From contig JANRFG010000007.1 in assembly GCA_030725715.1 (NCBI GenBank), positions 1-44,774 of the forward strand: a stretch of 44,774 nt of DNA, written 5' to 3'. The position numbers were made by a program, and so were the translations under genes. The notes beneath the pieces were generated by a model that did no database searches, had not been told where the DNA came from, and saw nothing but the letters and a program-made list of their open reading frames with translations. The number at the start of each line of letters is the position of its first letter. Position 1 is the stretch's first letter. This document shows positions 1 through 11,596 of the stretch, piece by piece. Origin of the DNA: Opitutales bacterium. GTDB taxonomy: Bacteria; Verrucomicrobiota; Verrucomicrobiia; Opitutales; UBA953.

Positions 1-668
1 TCAGCCGGAGAATAGGTGCGGAAATCCCACAGGGTCTCCTCGATGCGTGTCTTTCCCTTTTCGGTGATGCGCATACGGGTGCGCATGGCCTCCGTACGGG
101 ACTTCCGATCGGCCGGAGCCGACCAGGTGTCGCTGACCACGCGGATACCCGGCTTACGGCCGATCCAGCGCTCATGGTCGGGCGGGCTGTTCTTATAATC
201 GGTTAGGTGCAGGCCGAGGAGCAGCAGGCCTCCGGGACGCAGCGATGCGGCCATGCGGCGCAGCGAGCTGACCGCACCGGCTTCGGTATCGACGTATTTG
301 AAGGTGCTGACGAAGCAATGGGCGACGTCGTAGCGGGCACCCTTAGGCACCGTGAAGTCCTGCAAGCGATCGCGCCACACCCTTCCCTTCAGGCCCTTGG
401 CCTTGAGGCGGTTCTTCGCGAAGGCGACCTGATGCTTATTCAGGTCGAAGCCATGGACGATGTGTCCGCGGGCGGCGAGCGACTCCAGCAGACGCCCGGA
501 ACCGCAGGCCGGCTCGAAGACGCGCATCGGTCCGTCGAGCTTCGGTCCGTGCCGCTCCATGATACCCTCGATGAACCGCGTCTCCTTCTTCGTGTAATCC
601 GCATACACCATGTCGTAGTACAACGGAGAGTCATACCAGGCGGTGGAGGATTGTTCAGGAGATGACAA
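1..668 (-). CDS. Class I SAM-dependent methyltransferase, truncated by window edge
   Basis: The minus strand is open from about 668 through base 1 with no stop, so the C-terminus lies outside the window. The translation contains a methyltransferase motif I (MRVFEPACGSGRLLE), the acidic strand-2 motif VHGFDLNKHQ, and the later strand LRPGGLLLLGLHL, all typical of the Rossmann-fold class I family. The N-terminal run WYDSPLYYDMVYADYTKKE is the usual cap before motif I. The start is uncertain: a TTG at 668 (MSSPEQSSTAW) keeps the cap, whereas the first in-frame ATG would cut into it. No ribosome binding site is visible. The substrate cannot be predicted; small-molecule methylation is the default guess. 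The upstream side abuts the heptamer-repeat element at 676-791. Confidence 0.8.
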   Translation of the reverse strand, partial: MSSPEQSSTAWYDSPLYYDMVYADYTKKETRFIEGIMERHGPKLDGPMRVFEPACGSGRLLESLAARGHIVHGFDLNKHQVAFAKNRLKAKGLKGRVWRDRLQDFTVPKGARYDVAHCFVSTFKYVDTEAGAVSSLRRMAASLRPGGLLLLGLHLTDYKNSPPDHERWIGRKPGIRVVSDTWSAPADRKSRTEAMRTRMRITEKGKTRIEETLWDFRTYSPA

Positions 669-675
669 AGGTGTC

Positions 676-791
676 AGCGGTTGGCGGTCAGCGGATGGCG
701 GATAGAAAAGACAGCAGACGGCAGGAGGTCAGCGGCAAGAGGCAGGGACTAGGTTTTCATCCCAACCGCCAACCGCTTACCGCTCACCGCT
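676..791. repeat. Heptamer-repeat element with inverted arms
   Basis: The left arm is four 7-bp units on a G/AGCGG core (AGCGGTT GGCGGTC AGCGGAT GGCGGAT, 676-703). The right arm, 764-791, is the same unit on the other strand (AACCGCC AACCGCT TACCGCT CACCGCT). Bases 676-688 and 765-777 form a perfect 13-bp inverted repeat. A single extra AGCGGCA lies in the loop at 731-737. The element fills the gap between the thiC 3' end and the methyltransferase 5' end. It looks like a dispersed REP/MITE-type element. I did not notice a second copy in the window. Confidence 0.6.
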
Positions 792-799
792 AAAACCCG

Positions 800-2878
<2,079 letters not shown>

Positions 2879-2983
2879 AAGACTAGGAAGGAACGCCGTG
2901 ATGAAGAGCGAAAGCCCCCAAGTAGCAAGACCTTGCTCGGGAAAGGGCTCGCCCTGAAAGACCCGCCCGCCCAGAAAGCAGGC

Positions 2984-3337
2984 ATGGAACCCCCTGCCCT
3001 GCCCGCCGAGCCGGCCCCCACCCAGGACGAGAAGAACCTCGCCCTCATCATGCATGTGCTGAGCCTCGTCGGCTTCAGCCTCATCGGCCCCCTCATCGTC
3101 TGGCTCGTGAAGAAGGACGAGAGCGCCTTCATCAACGCCCAAGGCCGGGAACTGCTGAACTTCCAGCTCAGCTTCCTGATCTACACCATCGCCTGCCTCC
3201 CGCTGTGCTTCGTGCTCATCGGGATTCCGCTGCTCGTCGTCGTCGGCGTCGCCGCCTTCATCCTGACCATCATCGGGCTCGTGAAGGCCACCGAAGGGAA
3301 GATCTACCGCTTCCCGGTGACGATCAAGATCCTCTGA
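2984..3337 (+). CDS. DUF4870 (Tic20-like) small membrane protein
   Basis: A protein of 117 residues of unknown function. After a Pro-rich N-terminus it reads NLALIMHVLSLVGF, FLIGPLIVWLVKKDES, then HAQ-like NAQGRELLNFQLS and two further hydrophobic stretches ending in a VKATEGKIYRFP tail. The charged W-L-x-K-K-D/E turn and the NFQ motif are hallmarks of DUF4870/Tic20-fold proteins, which have about three to four membrane helices. The start is taken at the ATG at 2984; an alternative at 2933 adds 17 residues from GC-rich leader sequence. It diverges from thiC and ends in the strong hairpin at 3362-3389. No role can be assigned from context. Confidence 0.85.
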   Translation: MEPPALPAEPAPTQDEKNLALIMHVLSLVGFSLIGPLIVWLVKKDESAFINAQGRELLNFQLSFLIYTIACLPLCFVLIGIPLLVVVGVAAFILTIIGLVKATEGKIYRFPVTIKIL

Positions 3338-3361
3338 GGCGCGTCAGCGTCCGCCCAAAGG

Positions 3362-3389
3362 AAGGGCCCGACACACGTCGGGCCCTTTT
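3362..3389 (+). terminator. Rho-independent terminator after the DUF4870 gene
   Basis: A perfect 11-bp stem, AAGGGCCCGAC (3362-3372) with GTCGGGCCCTT (3377-3387), closes a 4-nt ACAC loop and runs into TTTT at 3386-3389. It sits between the plus-strand gene ending at 3337 and the minus-strand dnaA ending at 3410, so it may also slow readthrough from dnaA. Confidence 0.9.
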
Positions 3390-3409
3390 GCATCACTGAG
3401 CACTGAAAA

Positions 3410-4768
<1,359 letters not shown>

Positions 4769-4801
4769 GAGAAAGGGGGAGAGTTGAGAAAGGTTGTTCA
4801 C

Positions 4802-5156
4802 AGGCTCTTTGGAAGCCCGAAAGTGAGGTATTTTTGTAAAACAATCGTCAAGGTGACGGACTCGACTCTTTGGCTGCTTCTGTGCCAGTTTGGGGACAGA
4901 AATATTCGACGCCGTAAGTCGTTGATGAAAGGTGATTTGGAAGGGTTAAAAAGGGATTCCTTCGTTTAAGGCCCGGCGAAGGGGCCGGTGACGATCCGTG
5001 GGGTGCGAATCGTGACGCCTTTGTGAACGCGCGGAGACGAGGGACAAGTGCAAGCCCTGCACAGGTTATTAACATCCCCCCTGTAGATAAGAAAGTGAGG
5101 TTTCTGTTGCACGGCTGTCACATGCTCACCGTCCCCTTGTGAATAGGGGTTTTAAT
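4802..5156. other. Gene-free AT-rich gap upstream of dnaA; candidate oriC
   Basis: This is the longest gene-free stretch in the window (355 bp) and visibly AT-richer than its surroundings, especially 4831-4975 (runs such as ATTTTTGTAAAAC and GGGTTAAAAAGGG). One near-consensus DnaA box is present: TGTAGATAA at 5082-5090, one mismatch from TGTGGATAA. Weaker two-mismatch candidates are TTATTAACA (5066-5074), TGTGAATAG (5139-5147) and TTGTTCACA (4794-4802). A TTGACG at 4851-4846 on the minus strand could be the -35 of a dnaA promoter. The region must hold the dnaA promoter; an origin role is only suggested. No RNA gene or ORF is supported here. Confidence 0.4.
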
Positions 5157-6161
5157 TCACTGCGCCGCTTCGACGAGGTGTTCGTCCCGCAGGCGACGCA
5201 AGTCGTCCAGGCTCAGGCAATGACGGAGCCGGTCGCGGAGTTTGCGCGAACCGGGCAGCCCATGCGTGAGCGGATGGAGACGATCGAGCATCCAGCGGAC
5301 GTCGCGATGGCCCAGCCGCGAAGCATGCACCTCGATCGTGAGCTCGGCCAAGCGGATCATGCAATCCCAGCGGGCCTGCACGCCCGTTTCGAAGGCCTCC
5401 CCCGCCCTGCCCTCGAGCGCGGCCTTGATCTGGGCGAAGATCCACGGGTTACCGAGCGCCGCGCGGCCGATCATCAGGCCCGAGACCCCGGATTCCCTCT
5501 GCCTTAGCAAAGCCGAAGCGCCATCCTTCACGTCGCCATTGCCGATGACCGGGATATCGACCGCGGCCGCGACCTGCGCGATCCAGCCCCAGTGGGCCTC
5601 GCCCGAGTAGCCCTGCTCCTTGGTCCGGCCGTGGACCGCGATGGCCTCGACGCCCAGGATTTGAAGCCTGCCGGCGACCTCGACGGCCACGATGGTCGAG
5701 TGATCCCAGCCCAGACGCATCTTCGCGGTCAGCGGCACGTCCGGGATGGCGTCCTTCACCGCCTTGACGAGGTCGTAGAGCAGAGGCGTGCAACGCAGGA
5801 GGCCCGAACCGGCGTTCTGTTCGATGACCTTGTGGGCGGGGCAGCCGAAGTTGAGGTCGAGGAAGTCGGGCTTCATCCGCTCGCACACCAACCGGGCCGC
5901 CTTGGCCATGGAGGCCGGCGTGGCTCCGAAGATCTGGACGCCCATCGGGCGCTGGCCTTCCGTGAAGTCGACCATCTCCCAGGCCTTGGCGTTATCGCGG
6001 ATGAGCGCTTCGGACTGGACGAACTCTGTGACCATCACGTCGGCGCCCTGCTCCTTGCAAAGCTGGCGGAAGGCGACGTCGGTATGGCGCGCCATGGGCG
6101 CGAGGTAGAGCGGGAACTTGCCGGGACCGAACCACGGCAGGCGCGGCGCGACCTTGCTCAC
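5157..6161 (-). CDS. dus: tRNA-dihydrouridine synthase, Dus family (DusB-like)
   Basis: An FMN-dependent enzyme that reduces uridines in the tRNA D-loop using NAD(P)H. It is a 334-residue TIM barrel with an FMN-binding N-terminal LYLAPMARHTDVAFRQL. The catalytic Cys is C107 in LNFGCPAHKV. The tRNA/FMN motif is VHGRTKEQGYSG (about 176-187) and the phosphate-binding segments are IPVIGNGDV and GLMIGRAALGNPW. The GCPAHKV version favours the DusB branch over DusA or DusC. The ATG overlaps the rarA stop by 4 bp (ATGA), so translation is probably coupled. It is the last gene of the glnD-msrA-rarA-dus run. Confidence 0.95.
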   Translation of the reverse strand: MSKVAPRLPWFGPGKFPLYLAPMARHTDVAFRQLCKEQGADVMVTEFVQSEALIRDNAKAWEMVDFTEGQRPMGVQIFGATPASMAKAARLVCERMKPDFLDLNFGCPAHKVIEQNAGSGLLRCTPLLYDLVKAVKDAIPDVPLTAKMRLGWDHSTIVAVEVAGRLQILGVEAIAVHGRTKEQGYSGEAHWGWIAQVAAAVDIPVIGNGDVKDGASALLRQRESGVSGLMIGRAALGNPWIFAQIKAALEGRAGEAFETGVQARWDCMIRLAELTIEVHASRLGHRDVRWMLDRLHPLTHGLPGSRKLRDRLRHCLSLDDLRRLRDEHLVEAAQ

Positions 6162-7516
6162 GGGCGGCCGTCCTTCTTCTTGAGGCCCGCCTTGAGCTCA
6201 CGCCAGCGCGCGAGACGCTCGGCGATCTGCGGCTCGGCGCCGGCGTCGCCGGGATGATAGAGCGACAGCGGCCTGGTGAGGTAGTCCTGGCCGCTGATGG
6301 CTTCGGGGTAATCGTGGCTATAGCGATAGGCGCCGCCGTTCCCGAGGCTCTTGTTCAGGCTGTTGTGCGCATCCTTGAGATGAAGGGGCACCTCCTGGCG
6401 GGGCATATTCCGGACGGCGTCCTTGGCCGCGGAAATCGCCGAGGTGGTGCTATTGCTCTTGGGCGAAAGCGCGAGGAACAGCGTCGCATGGGCGAGCGCG
6501 TATTCGCATTCGGGCATGCCGACCATCTCACAGGCCTGGAAGGCCGCGGTGGCCACGCCCAAGGCGCGGGAGTCGGCCAGACCGATGTCTTCGGAGGCGC
6601 AGATGACCAGGCGGCGGGCGATGAAGCGCGGCTCCTCCCCTCCTTCGAGCATCAGGAAGAGCCAATAGAGCGCGGCGTCCGGATCGCCCCCGCGCACCGA
6701 CTTGATGTAAGCGGACGCGGTGTCGTAATGGTCGTCGCCGCCGTCATCGTAACGGATGCGACGCTCGCGCGCGAAGGAAGCCACGGCCTCATCGGTGACG
6801 CTGCCGAGCGCCGGCGCGGAAAGCACGAGGGTCTCGAGGCAGTTGAGCGCGCGACGGAGGTCTCCCGAGGCCATCTCAGCGACCTGCTGCAGGACCTTCT
6901 CCGATGCCTTGACGCCGAGGGCGCCGAGACCGCGCTCCTTGTCGGCGAGGGCCGTGCCGAGGAAGGCGGCGATCTCCGGCGGGGTCAGCGGATCGAGGCG
7001 GAACAGATGGCTGCGGCTGAGCAACGCCGGAACGACATAGAGTCCGGGGTTGTGCGTCGTGCAGCCGATGAGGCGCACCACGCCGGCTTCGACGTCCGGC
7101 AGGAGCAGGTCCTGCTGGGCCTTGTTGAAACGATGGATCTCATCGACCACCAGCACGGTCTTACGCGAAGGCTGACGGCGGGCGTCGGCCAGGATCTCGC
7201 GGAGTTCGGGCGTGCCGGAGAGCACCGCGTTGACCCGCACGACGAAGGACTGCGTCTCGGCGGCGATGACCTCGGCCAGGGTCGTCTTCCCGCAGCCGGG
7301 CGGACCGTAGAAGAGCAGCGAGCCGAAGGTATCGGCTTTGATCAGCCGCGGCAGCAAAGCCTCCGGGCCGAGCAAGGCCGCGTGCCCCACGACTTCGGTG
7401 AGATCACGCGGACGCATCCGCGAGGCGAGCGGCCGGCGACGTTCCGGGATGGCGTCAGGCACTCCCTGACCGAGGCCAGGCAGCGCATCGTCCGACCCCT
7501 GGCGGCGTTCGGCCAC
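6158..7516 (-). CDS. rarA: Replication-associated recombination ATPase RarA/MgsA
   Basis: A clamp-loader-like AAA+ ATPase acting at stalled replication forks. Walker A is GPPGCGKT (71-78), Walker [17 protein letters not shown] (121-136), and sensor 1 GCTTHNP. The family-specific C-terminal tetramerisation/MgsA part carries SYIKSVRG-like [17 protein letters not shown] and [11 protein letters not shown]. Length of 452 is usual. The start is the GTG at 7516; the conserved core begins at [16 protein letters not shown], about residue 30, so a shorter version is possible. It starts 3 bp after the msrA stop and overlaps dus by 4 bp, so it is very likely co-transcribed with both. Confidence 0.95.
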   Translation of the reverse strand: MAERRQGSDDALPGLGQGVPDAIPERRRPLASRMRPRDLTEVVGHAALLGPEALLPRLIKADTFGSLLFYGPPGCGKTTLAEVIAAETQSFVVRVNAVLSGTPELREILADARRQPSRKTVLVVDEIHRFNKAQQDLLLPDVEAGVVRLIGCTTHNPGLYVVPALLSRSHLFRLDPLTPPEIAAFLGTALADKERGLGALGVKASEKVLQQVAEMASGDLRRALNCLETLVLSAPALGSVTDEAVASFARERRIRYDDGGDDHYDTASAYIKSVRGGDPDAALYWLFLMLEGGEEPRFIARRLVICASEDIGLADSRALGVATAAFQACEMVGMPECEYALAHATLFLALSPKSNSTTSAISAAKDAVRNMPRQEVPLHLKDAHNSLNKSLGNGGAYRYSHDYPEAISGQDYLTRPLSLYHPGDAGAEPQIAERLARWRELKAGLKKKDGRP

Positions 7517-7519
7517 GGC

Positions 7520-8119
7520 TTACTTCTCTTCCGCGAAGGGCACCAGATGGCAGTACGGCTTCTTGTTGCGCAGCTGGTAATACTTCTGGTGATACTCCTC
7601 CGCCTTCCAGAATTTCGGAGCCTTGTCGATCTGGGTGGCGATCGGACGGCTGAAGGCCTTGGCGAGGGTCAGGCCGATCTTCACGTCTTCGGCGATCTTC
7701 TGCTGCTCCGGCGAGTGGGTGAAGATGACCGAACGATACTGGTCGCCGATGTCCGGCCCCTGACGGTCGACCTGCGTCGGGTCATGCATCTTGAAGAAGT
7801 ACTCCACGAGCGTGCGGTAGGTGACCTTGGCCGGATCGAAGGTGACCTCGATGACCTCGGCGTGGCCGGTGCCCTTGGCGCAGATCTCCTCGTAGGTCGG
7901 GAAGTCGGTCTTGCCGCCGGCGTAACCGCTGACGGCGGACTCGACGCCGGGGATCTTGGCGTACTGGTATTCGACGCCCCAGAAACAACCGGCGCCGAAG
8001 GTGGCTTTCTCAAGTTTGGGAGGAGTCATGGCGGAAGGCTTGGGGTCGGCCGCGCGCGCGGAGACGACGGCGGCGAGGACGATGAGGGCGGATTTCAGGA
8101 GCGAAAGCAGCGGATTCAT
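7520..8119 (-). CDS. msrA: Peptide methionine sulfoxide reductase MsrA, exported form
   Basis: Reduces methionine-S-sulfoxide in proteins. The catalytic motif GCFWG (Cys about 45) is present, followed by SGYAGGKTDFPTYEEI and GTGHAEVIEVTFDP, the standard substrate-pocket blocks. A C-terminal PYCHL may hold the recycling Cys. From the ATG at 8119 the protein opens with MNPLLSLLKSALIVLAAVVSARA, a convincing Sec signal peptide, so it probably repairs periplasmic or outer-membrane proteins. An in-frame start at 8158 would prepend 13 residues and spoil the signal. It sits between glnD and rarA, with 3 bp to rarA. No MsrB is seen. Confidence 0.94.
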   Translation of the reverse strand: MNPLLSLLKSALIVLAAVVSARAADPKPSAMTPPKLEKATFGAGCFWGVEYQYAKIPGVESAVSGYAGGKTDFPTYEEICAKGTGHAEVIEVTFDPAKVTYRTLVEYFFKMHDPTQVDRQGPDIGDQYRSVIFTHSPEQQKIAEDVKIGLTLAKAFSRPIATQIDKAPKFWKAEEYHQKYYQLRNKKPYCHLVPFAEEK

Positions 8120-8171
8120 GGCTGCCTGCGAGGTTGGCGGGTTTCCCCGCCAAGGCAAGGGGGGACGCCGT

Positions 8172-10856
8172 TCAGCTGACCAGCCCCCGGAGGACGTCCG
8201 CCAGGTCGTCGGGAGCCTGGGGGTCGCGGGTCAGGCCGCGCTCCGGCATCACGTAGAAGGTGTCGATCGCGAAGCCCTGCTCCGTGGCGATGTTGGCGAA
8301 AGTGATGGCATAGCCGCCCTCCTGGATGGCGCGGCCGATGCGGAACAGCAGGCCGAGCCGGTCGTTGCACTGGATCTCGATGACCGTGCGGGCCAGGTCG
8401 ACCTCGTAATAGACCTCCGCCTTGGCGGCGAGCGGCACGAAGGCCTTGCGGCGGGGGGCGGTCAGCAGCGCATGCCGTTCCTCGGCGGCGACCTCGGCGA
8501 GGAGATCCGTGCCCTCGAGCAGCGACTTCCCGAGGGCGGAGGTGAAACGGTCCTTGGAGGCCGCTTCCTTCCCGACCGGCAGCACGACCTTGAAGAAGTC
8601 GATCGAGACGTCGTCCTCGCGCGAGAAGGCACGACAGGAAGCGATGTTGATGCCCGCGACGGCGAAGGCGCCCGCCATGCGGCTGAAGAGACCGGCGCGG
8701 TCCCAAGTCACGACGGTCACGAGCGACTGGCCCGAGCCGGCGTCGTCATGCCACTCGACGATGGGGCGCAAGGACTCGTCCGGGTCGGCCGCGGAGACCG
8801 AGGCGATCAGACGATGGATCATCCGGAGATGATGCGCGGCGTCCTCAGGGGCGGCGTGCAGGTAATAGCCCGGAGGCATCGTGGTGAAGTGCGCCTCGAT
8901 CTCGTCCTCCGGGACGTCGGCGCCGAGCAAGGCGACCGTCTCCGCGCGCAGCTGCGCGGCGGCGTCGGCGTGCTCGTCGTCGTCGACGGCGTCGGCGAGG
9001 CGGGCGAGCGTGCGGCGGTAGAGCGACCAGTGCTGGCCATCCTTGAAGTCGGTCCAGAGGTCGGGCGACGTGGCGCGCGCGTCGCAGCGGGTGTGCGCGA
9101 AGAGGCTGCGCAGGACCTGCTCGTCGCCCATCAGCCGGGCGAAGCGATCGATGTTGGCGGGGTCGTCGATGTCGTGACGCTGCCAGTAGAGTCCCATCAC
9201 GAGGTGGTGGCGGATGACGCCGGCCGCGATCTCGCGCTCCCGGGCGTCGAAACCGAGCCGCTCGAGGATGCGGTCCGCGATCGGCACGCCGCGCTCGGCA
9301 TGGCCTTCGATGCCGCCGGACTTGGCGATGTCGTGCAGGAACAAGATGGCGTAAAGCAGCGAAGGCGCCTCGGAACCGAGCACGACCTCGCGGTATTTCT
9401 GCTCCACCAGCGACTCGCCGGCGTAGATGCGGTCGAGTTCACGCAGGCAGCGCAAGGTATGTACGTCGGCCGTCCAGCGATGGTAGAACTCGAACTGCAC
9501 CAGGCAGTGCAGGCCCGCGAACTCCGGGACGAGCCGGTACAGGAGGCCGTGCTCACGCAGGGCGTTGAGCGCCGGATAGACGCGACCGCCTTCGGTCAAC
9601 ATGGAGCGCAGGGCGCTGCAGGATTCCTCCGACAGGGCGACCTCGGGCGTGAGCAGGTGGGCGCGTTCGCGGACCAGCAGGGAGAGCGCCCGGTCCGGGC
9701 GGGCCTCATGGATCTGGCAGATGCGGAACAACCGGACCAGACGGCCGGGATCTTCCTCGAAGAGCAGGCGGTGCTCGGCCGTCACGGTGCCGCCCGGGAC
9801 GACGCGCAGTCCGTCCATGATGAACGGAGCGCCCCACCCTTCGGGCTCGGGTTCGCCCATGACCGCGCCTTCGACGATCTCGGCGCACCGGCGCACATGG
9901 TCCGCGGCGTCGAAATACTGGCCCATCATGCCGCCGATGCGTTCGGTCAGACTGCCGGTGAAGCCCAAGGCGGCCGACATGGTGTCCTGCCGTTCCAACG
10001 AGAGCTGCTCGGTCGGTCGCGTGACCTGGAAGTGGAGTTCGCAACGCAGGCGCAGGAGCACCTGCTTGGCCTCCTCGAACTTCTGCAGGTCGACCGCCGG
10101 CAGGAAGCCGGACGCGGCGAGACCGGCCGGGCCGACGCCATTGCGGGCCGTCCGGGCGATCCAAACGCACCCTTGGACGTCGCGGAGGGCGCCGACGCCG
10201 TTCTTGAGGTCGGGCTCCTGCAGGTAGGCGCTGCCCCCGGCTTTCTCGCGACGCTTGCGCTGCGACTCGACGATCTCCCGGGCGAAAGGCTTCCACGCCT
10301 GCCCCGAGAGCAGGGCGGCCGTCTTGGCTTCGAGCTGGGCGTAGAGCTCGGCCGAGCCGCACAGGTGACGCGCCTCGAGCAAGGCCACGTGCAGATGAAG
10401 GTCGTCCTTCGCGAAGTGGGTCGACTCGGTGACCGTCCGGACCGACTGCCCGACCTTCAGGCCGAGATCCCAGAGCGGATACAGGATCGCCTCGACGAGG
10501 GCCTTGGTCGCGGCGGAGTGACGCGGCACGAGCACCAGCAGGTCGACGTCGCTGAGCGGACAAAGTTCGGCGCGGCCATAACCGCCCGTGGCGACCAGAC
10601 TGAGCGCGGCCGCGGCCGGTCCGGCGCGGAGGAACAAGGCGTCGAACAGGATGTCGATGGCGTCGGAACGCAGGCGGGCGACTTCGCCGCCGCAGACGCC
10701 GGCGCGATGCGCCGCCAGCTGGAGCTCGCGGGCCTCGGCCAGGAAGACCTTGGCGCGCGGGACGAACTCGCCTTCCAAGGCCGCCTGCCCGGCCAGACCG
10801 TGCTGGAGAGCGGCGCGGCGGAGCAGGATGGCGGAGGCTTCGTATTCGGGCGACAT
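8172..10856 (-). CDS. glnD: [Protein-PII] uridylyltransferase/uridylyl-removing enzyme GlnD
   Basis: Senses glutamine and uridylylates or deuridylylates PII to control nitrogen assimilation. At 894 residues it is full length. The N-terminal nucleotidyltransferase has GGYGRAELCPLSDVDLLVL (about 91-109, the G-x-R-E/D and SDxD metal residues). It is followed by the PII-UTase helical region. An HD hydrolase domain sits near residue 500 (LFLHDIAKSGGIEGHAERG). Two ACT domains lie at the C-terminus (VTWDRAGLFSRMAGAFAVAG and IQCNDRLGLLFRIGRAIQEG). It is the first gene of the minus-strand run to msrA-rarA-dus. Its 80-bp upstream gap is shared with divergent dedA. No PII gene is in the window. Confidence 0.96.
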   Translation of the reverse strand: MSPEYEASAILLRRAALQHGLAGQAALEGEFVPRAKVFLAEARELQLAAHRAGVCGGEVARLRSDAIDILFDALFLRAGPAAAALSLVATGGYGRAELCPLSDVDLLVLVPRHSAATKALVEAILYPLWDLGLKVGQSVRTVTESTHFAKDDLHLHVALLEARHLCGSAELYAQLEAKTAALLSGQAWKPFAREIVESQRKRREKAGGSAYLQEPDLKNGVGALRDVQGCVWIARTARNGVGPAGLAASGFLPAVDLQKFEEAKQVLLRLRCELHFQVTRPTEQLSLERQDTMSAALGFTGSLTERIGGMMGQYFDAADHVRRCAEIVEGAVMGEPEPEGWGAPFIMDGLRVVPGGTVTAEHRLLFEEDPGRLVRLFRICQIHEARPDRALSLLVRERAHLLTPEVALSEESCSALRSMLTEGGRVYPALNALREHGLLYRLVPEFAGLHCLVQFEFYHRWTADVHTLRCLRELDRIYAGESLVEQKYREVVLGSEAPSLLYAILFLHDIAKSGGIEGHAERGVPIADRILERLGFDAREREIAAGVIRHHLVMGLYWQRHDIDDPANIDRFARLMGDEQVLRSLFAHTRCDARATSPDLWTDFKDGQHWSLYRRTLARLADAVDDDEHADAAAQLRAETVALLGADVPEDEIEAHFTTMPPGYYLHAAPEDAAHHLRMIHRLIASVSAADPDESLRPIVEWHDDAGSGQSLVTVVTWDRAGLFSRMAGAFAVAGINIASCRAFSREDDVSIDFFKVVLPVGKEAASKDRFTSALGKSLLEGTDLLAEVAAEERHALLTAPRRKAFVPLAAKAEVYYEVDLARTVIEIQCNDRLGLLFRIGRAIQEGGYAITFANIATEQGFAIDTFYVMPERGLTRDPQAPDDLADVLRGLVS

Positions 10857-10936
10857 GCGACGATGCCAACGTGGTGGGAAAGGCTCCGGCGTTCAAGGGT
10901 GATTGCCATCCCGTGGCGTTCGGCCTACGCCATGGC

Positions 10937-11596
10937 ATGGAATCCTGGCTGAGCACTTTCTGGTCTCATCTGCACACCGCCGAAGGGCTCCGGCAGACCA
11001 TCGAAGTCGGCGGCATCAGCCTGATGTGCCTGATCATCTTCGCCGAGACCGGCCTGCTCGCCGGCTTCTTCCTCCCGGGCGACTCCCTGCTCGTGACCGC
11101 CGGCGTCCTCTCGATCGCCAACGGCGACCGGCCGGCCTACTTCAGCCCCTGGGAACTCACCGCCGCCCTGACGGTCGCCGCGATCGTCGGCGACCAGACC
11201 GGCTACTGGCTCGGCCGGAAATACGGCAAGACCATGGAGGCGAAGCCGGATACCTGGTGGTACAAACGCCGGCATCTCGTGGCGGCCCGGGACTATTTCG
11301 CCGAGAAAGGCCCGCTCGCCATCGTGCTCGCCCGTTTCGTGCCGCTGATGCGCACCTTCGTGCCCTTCGCGGCCGGCATGGGCGAGATGGCGCCGACGCG
11401 CTTCCTGCGCTGGAACATCCTCGGCGGCGTCCTTTGGATCAACTCGCTCGTCTGGCTGGGCCATGCGCTCGGCGGCACGCCGCTGGCGGACCAGCTGCAC
11501 AAGGTGATCGTCATCGTGGTCATGGTCTCCTTCGTCCCCGTCGTCTGGACGGCGGCGAAGCGCCTGCTCACTTCACCGCCGGCACCCAGAACTTGA
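10937..11596 (+). CDS. DedA family membrane protein
   Basis: An inner-membrane protein of the DedA/SNARE-associated family, members of which act in undecaprenyl-phosphate or phospholipid translocation. It shows the family motif E-T-G-L-(L/A)-x-G-F-F-L-P-G-D (FAETGLLAGFFLPGD) early, a conserved GDQTGYWLGRKYG, and the later F-x-R-(F)-V-P-x-x-R block (LARFVPLMRTFVPFAAGMG). It has four to five hydrophobic segments. The ATG at 10937 (MESWLSTFW, 219 aa) gives the usual length; the open frame extends up to 10871. Its last 29 bp overlap the 3' end of the convergent histidine kinase gene. Confidence 0.93.
   Translation: MESWLSTFWSHLHTAEGLRQTIEVGGISLMCLIIFAETGLLAGFFLPGDSLLVTAGVLSIANGDRPAYFSPWELTAALTVAAIVGDQTGYWLGRKYGKTMEAKPDTWWYKRRHLVAARDYFAEKGPLAIVLARFVPLMRTFVPFAAGMGEMAPTRFLRWNILGGVLWINSLVWLGHALGGTPLADQLHKVIVIVVMVSFVPVVWTAAKRLLTSPPAPRT

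Noticed and set aside
7956-10952. 998-residue open frame opposite glnD
   Set aside because: Antisense shadow of a high-GC gene; composition is Arg/Gly/Val-rich with no domain, while glnD is complete on the other strand.
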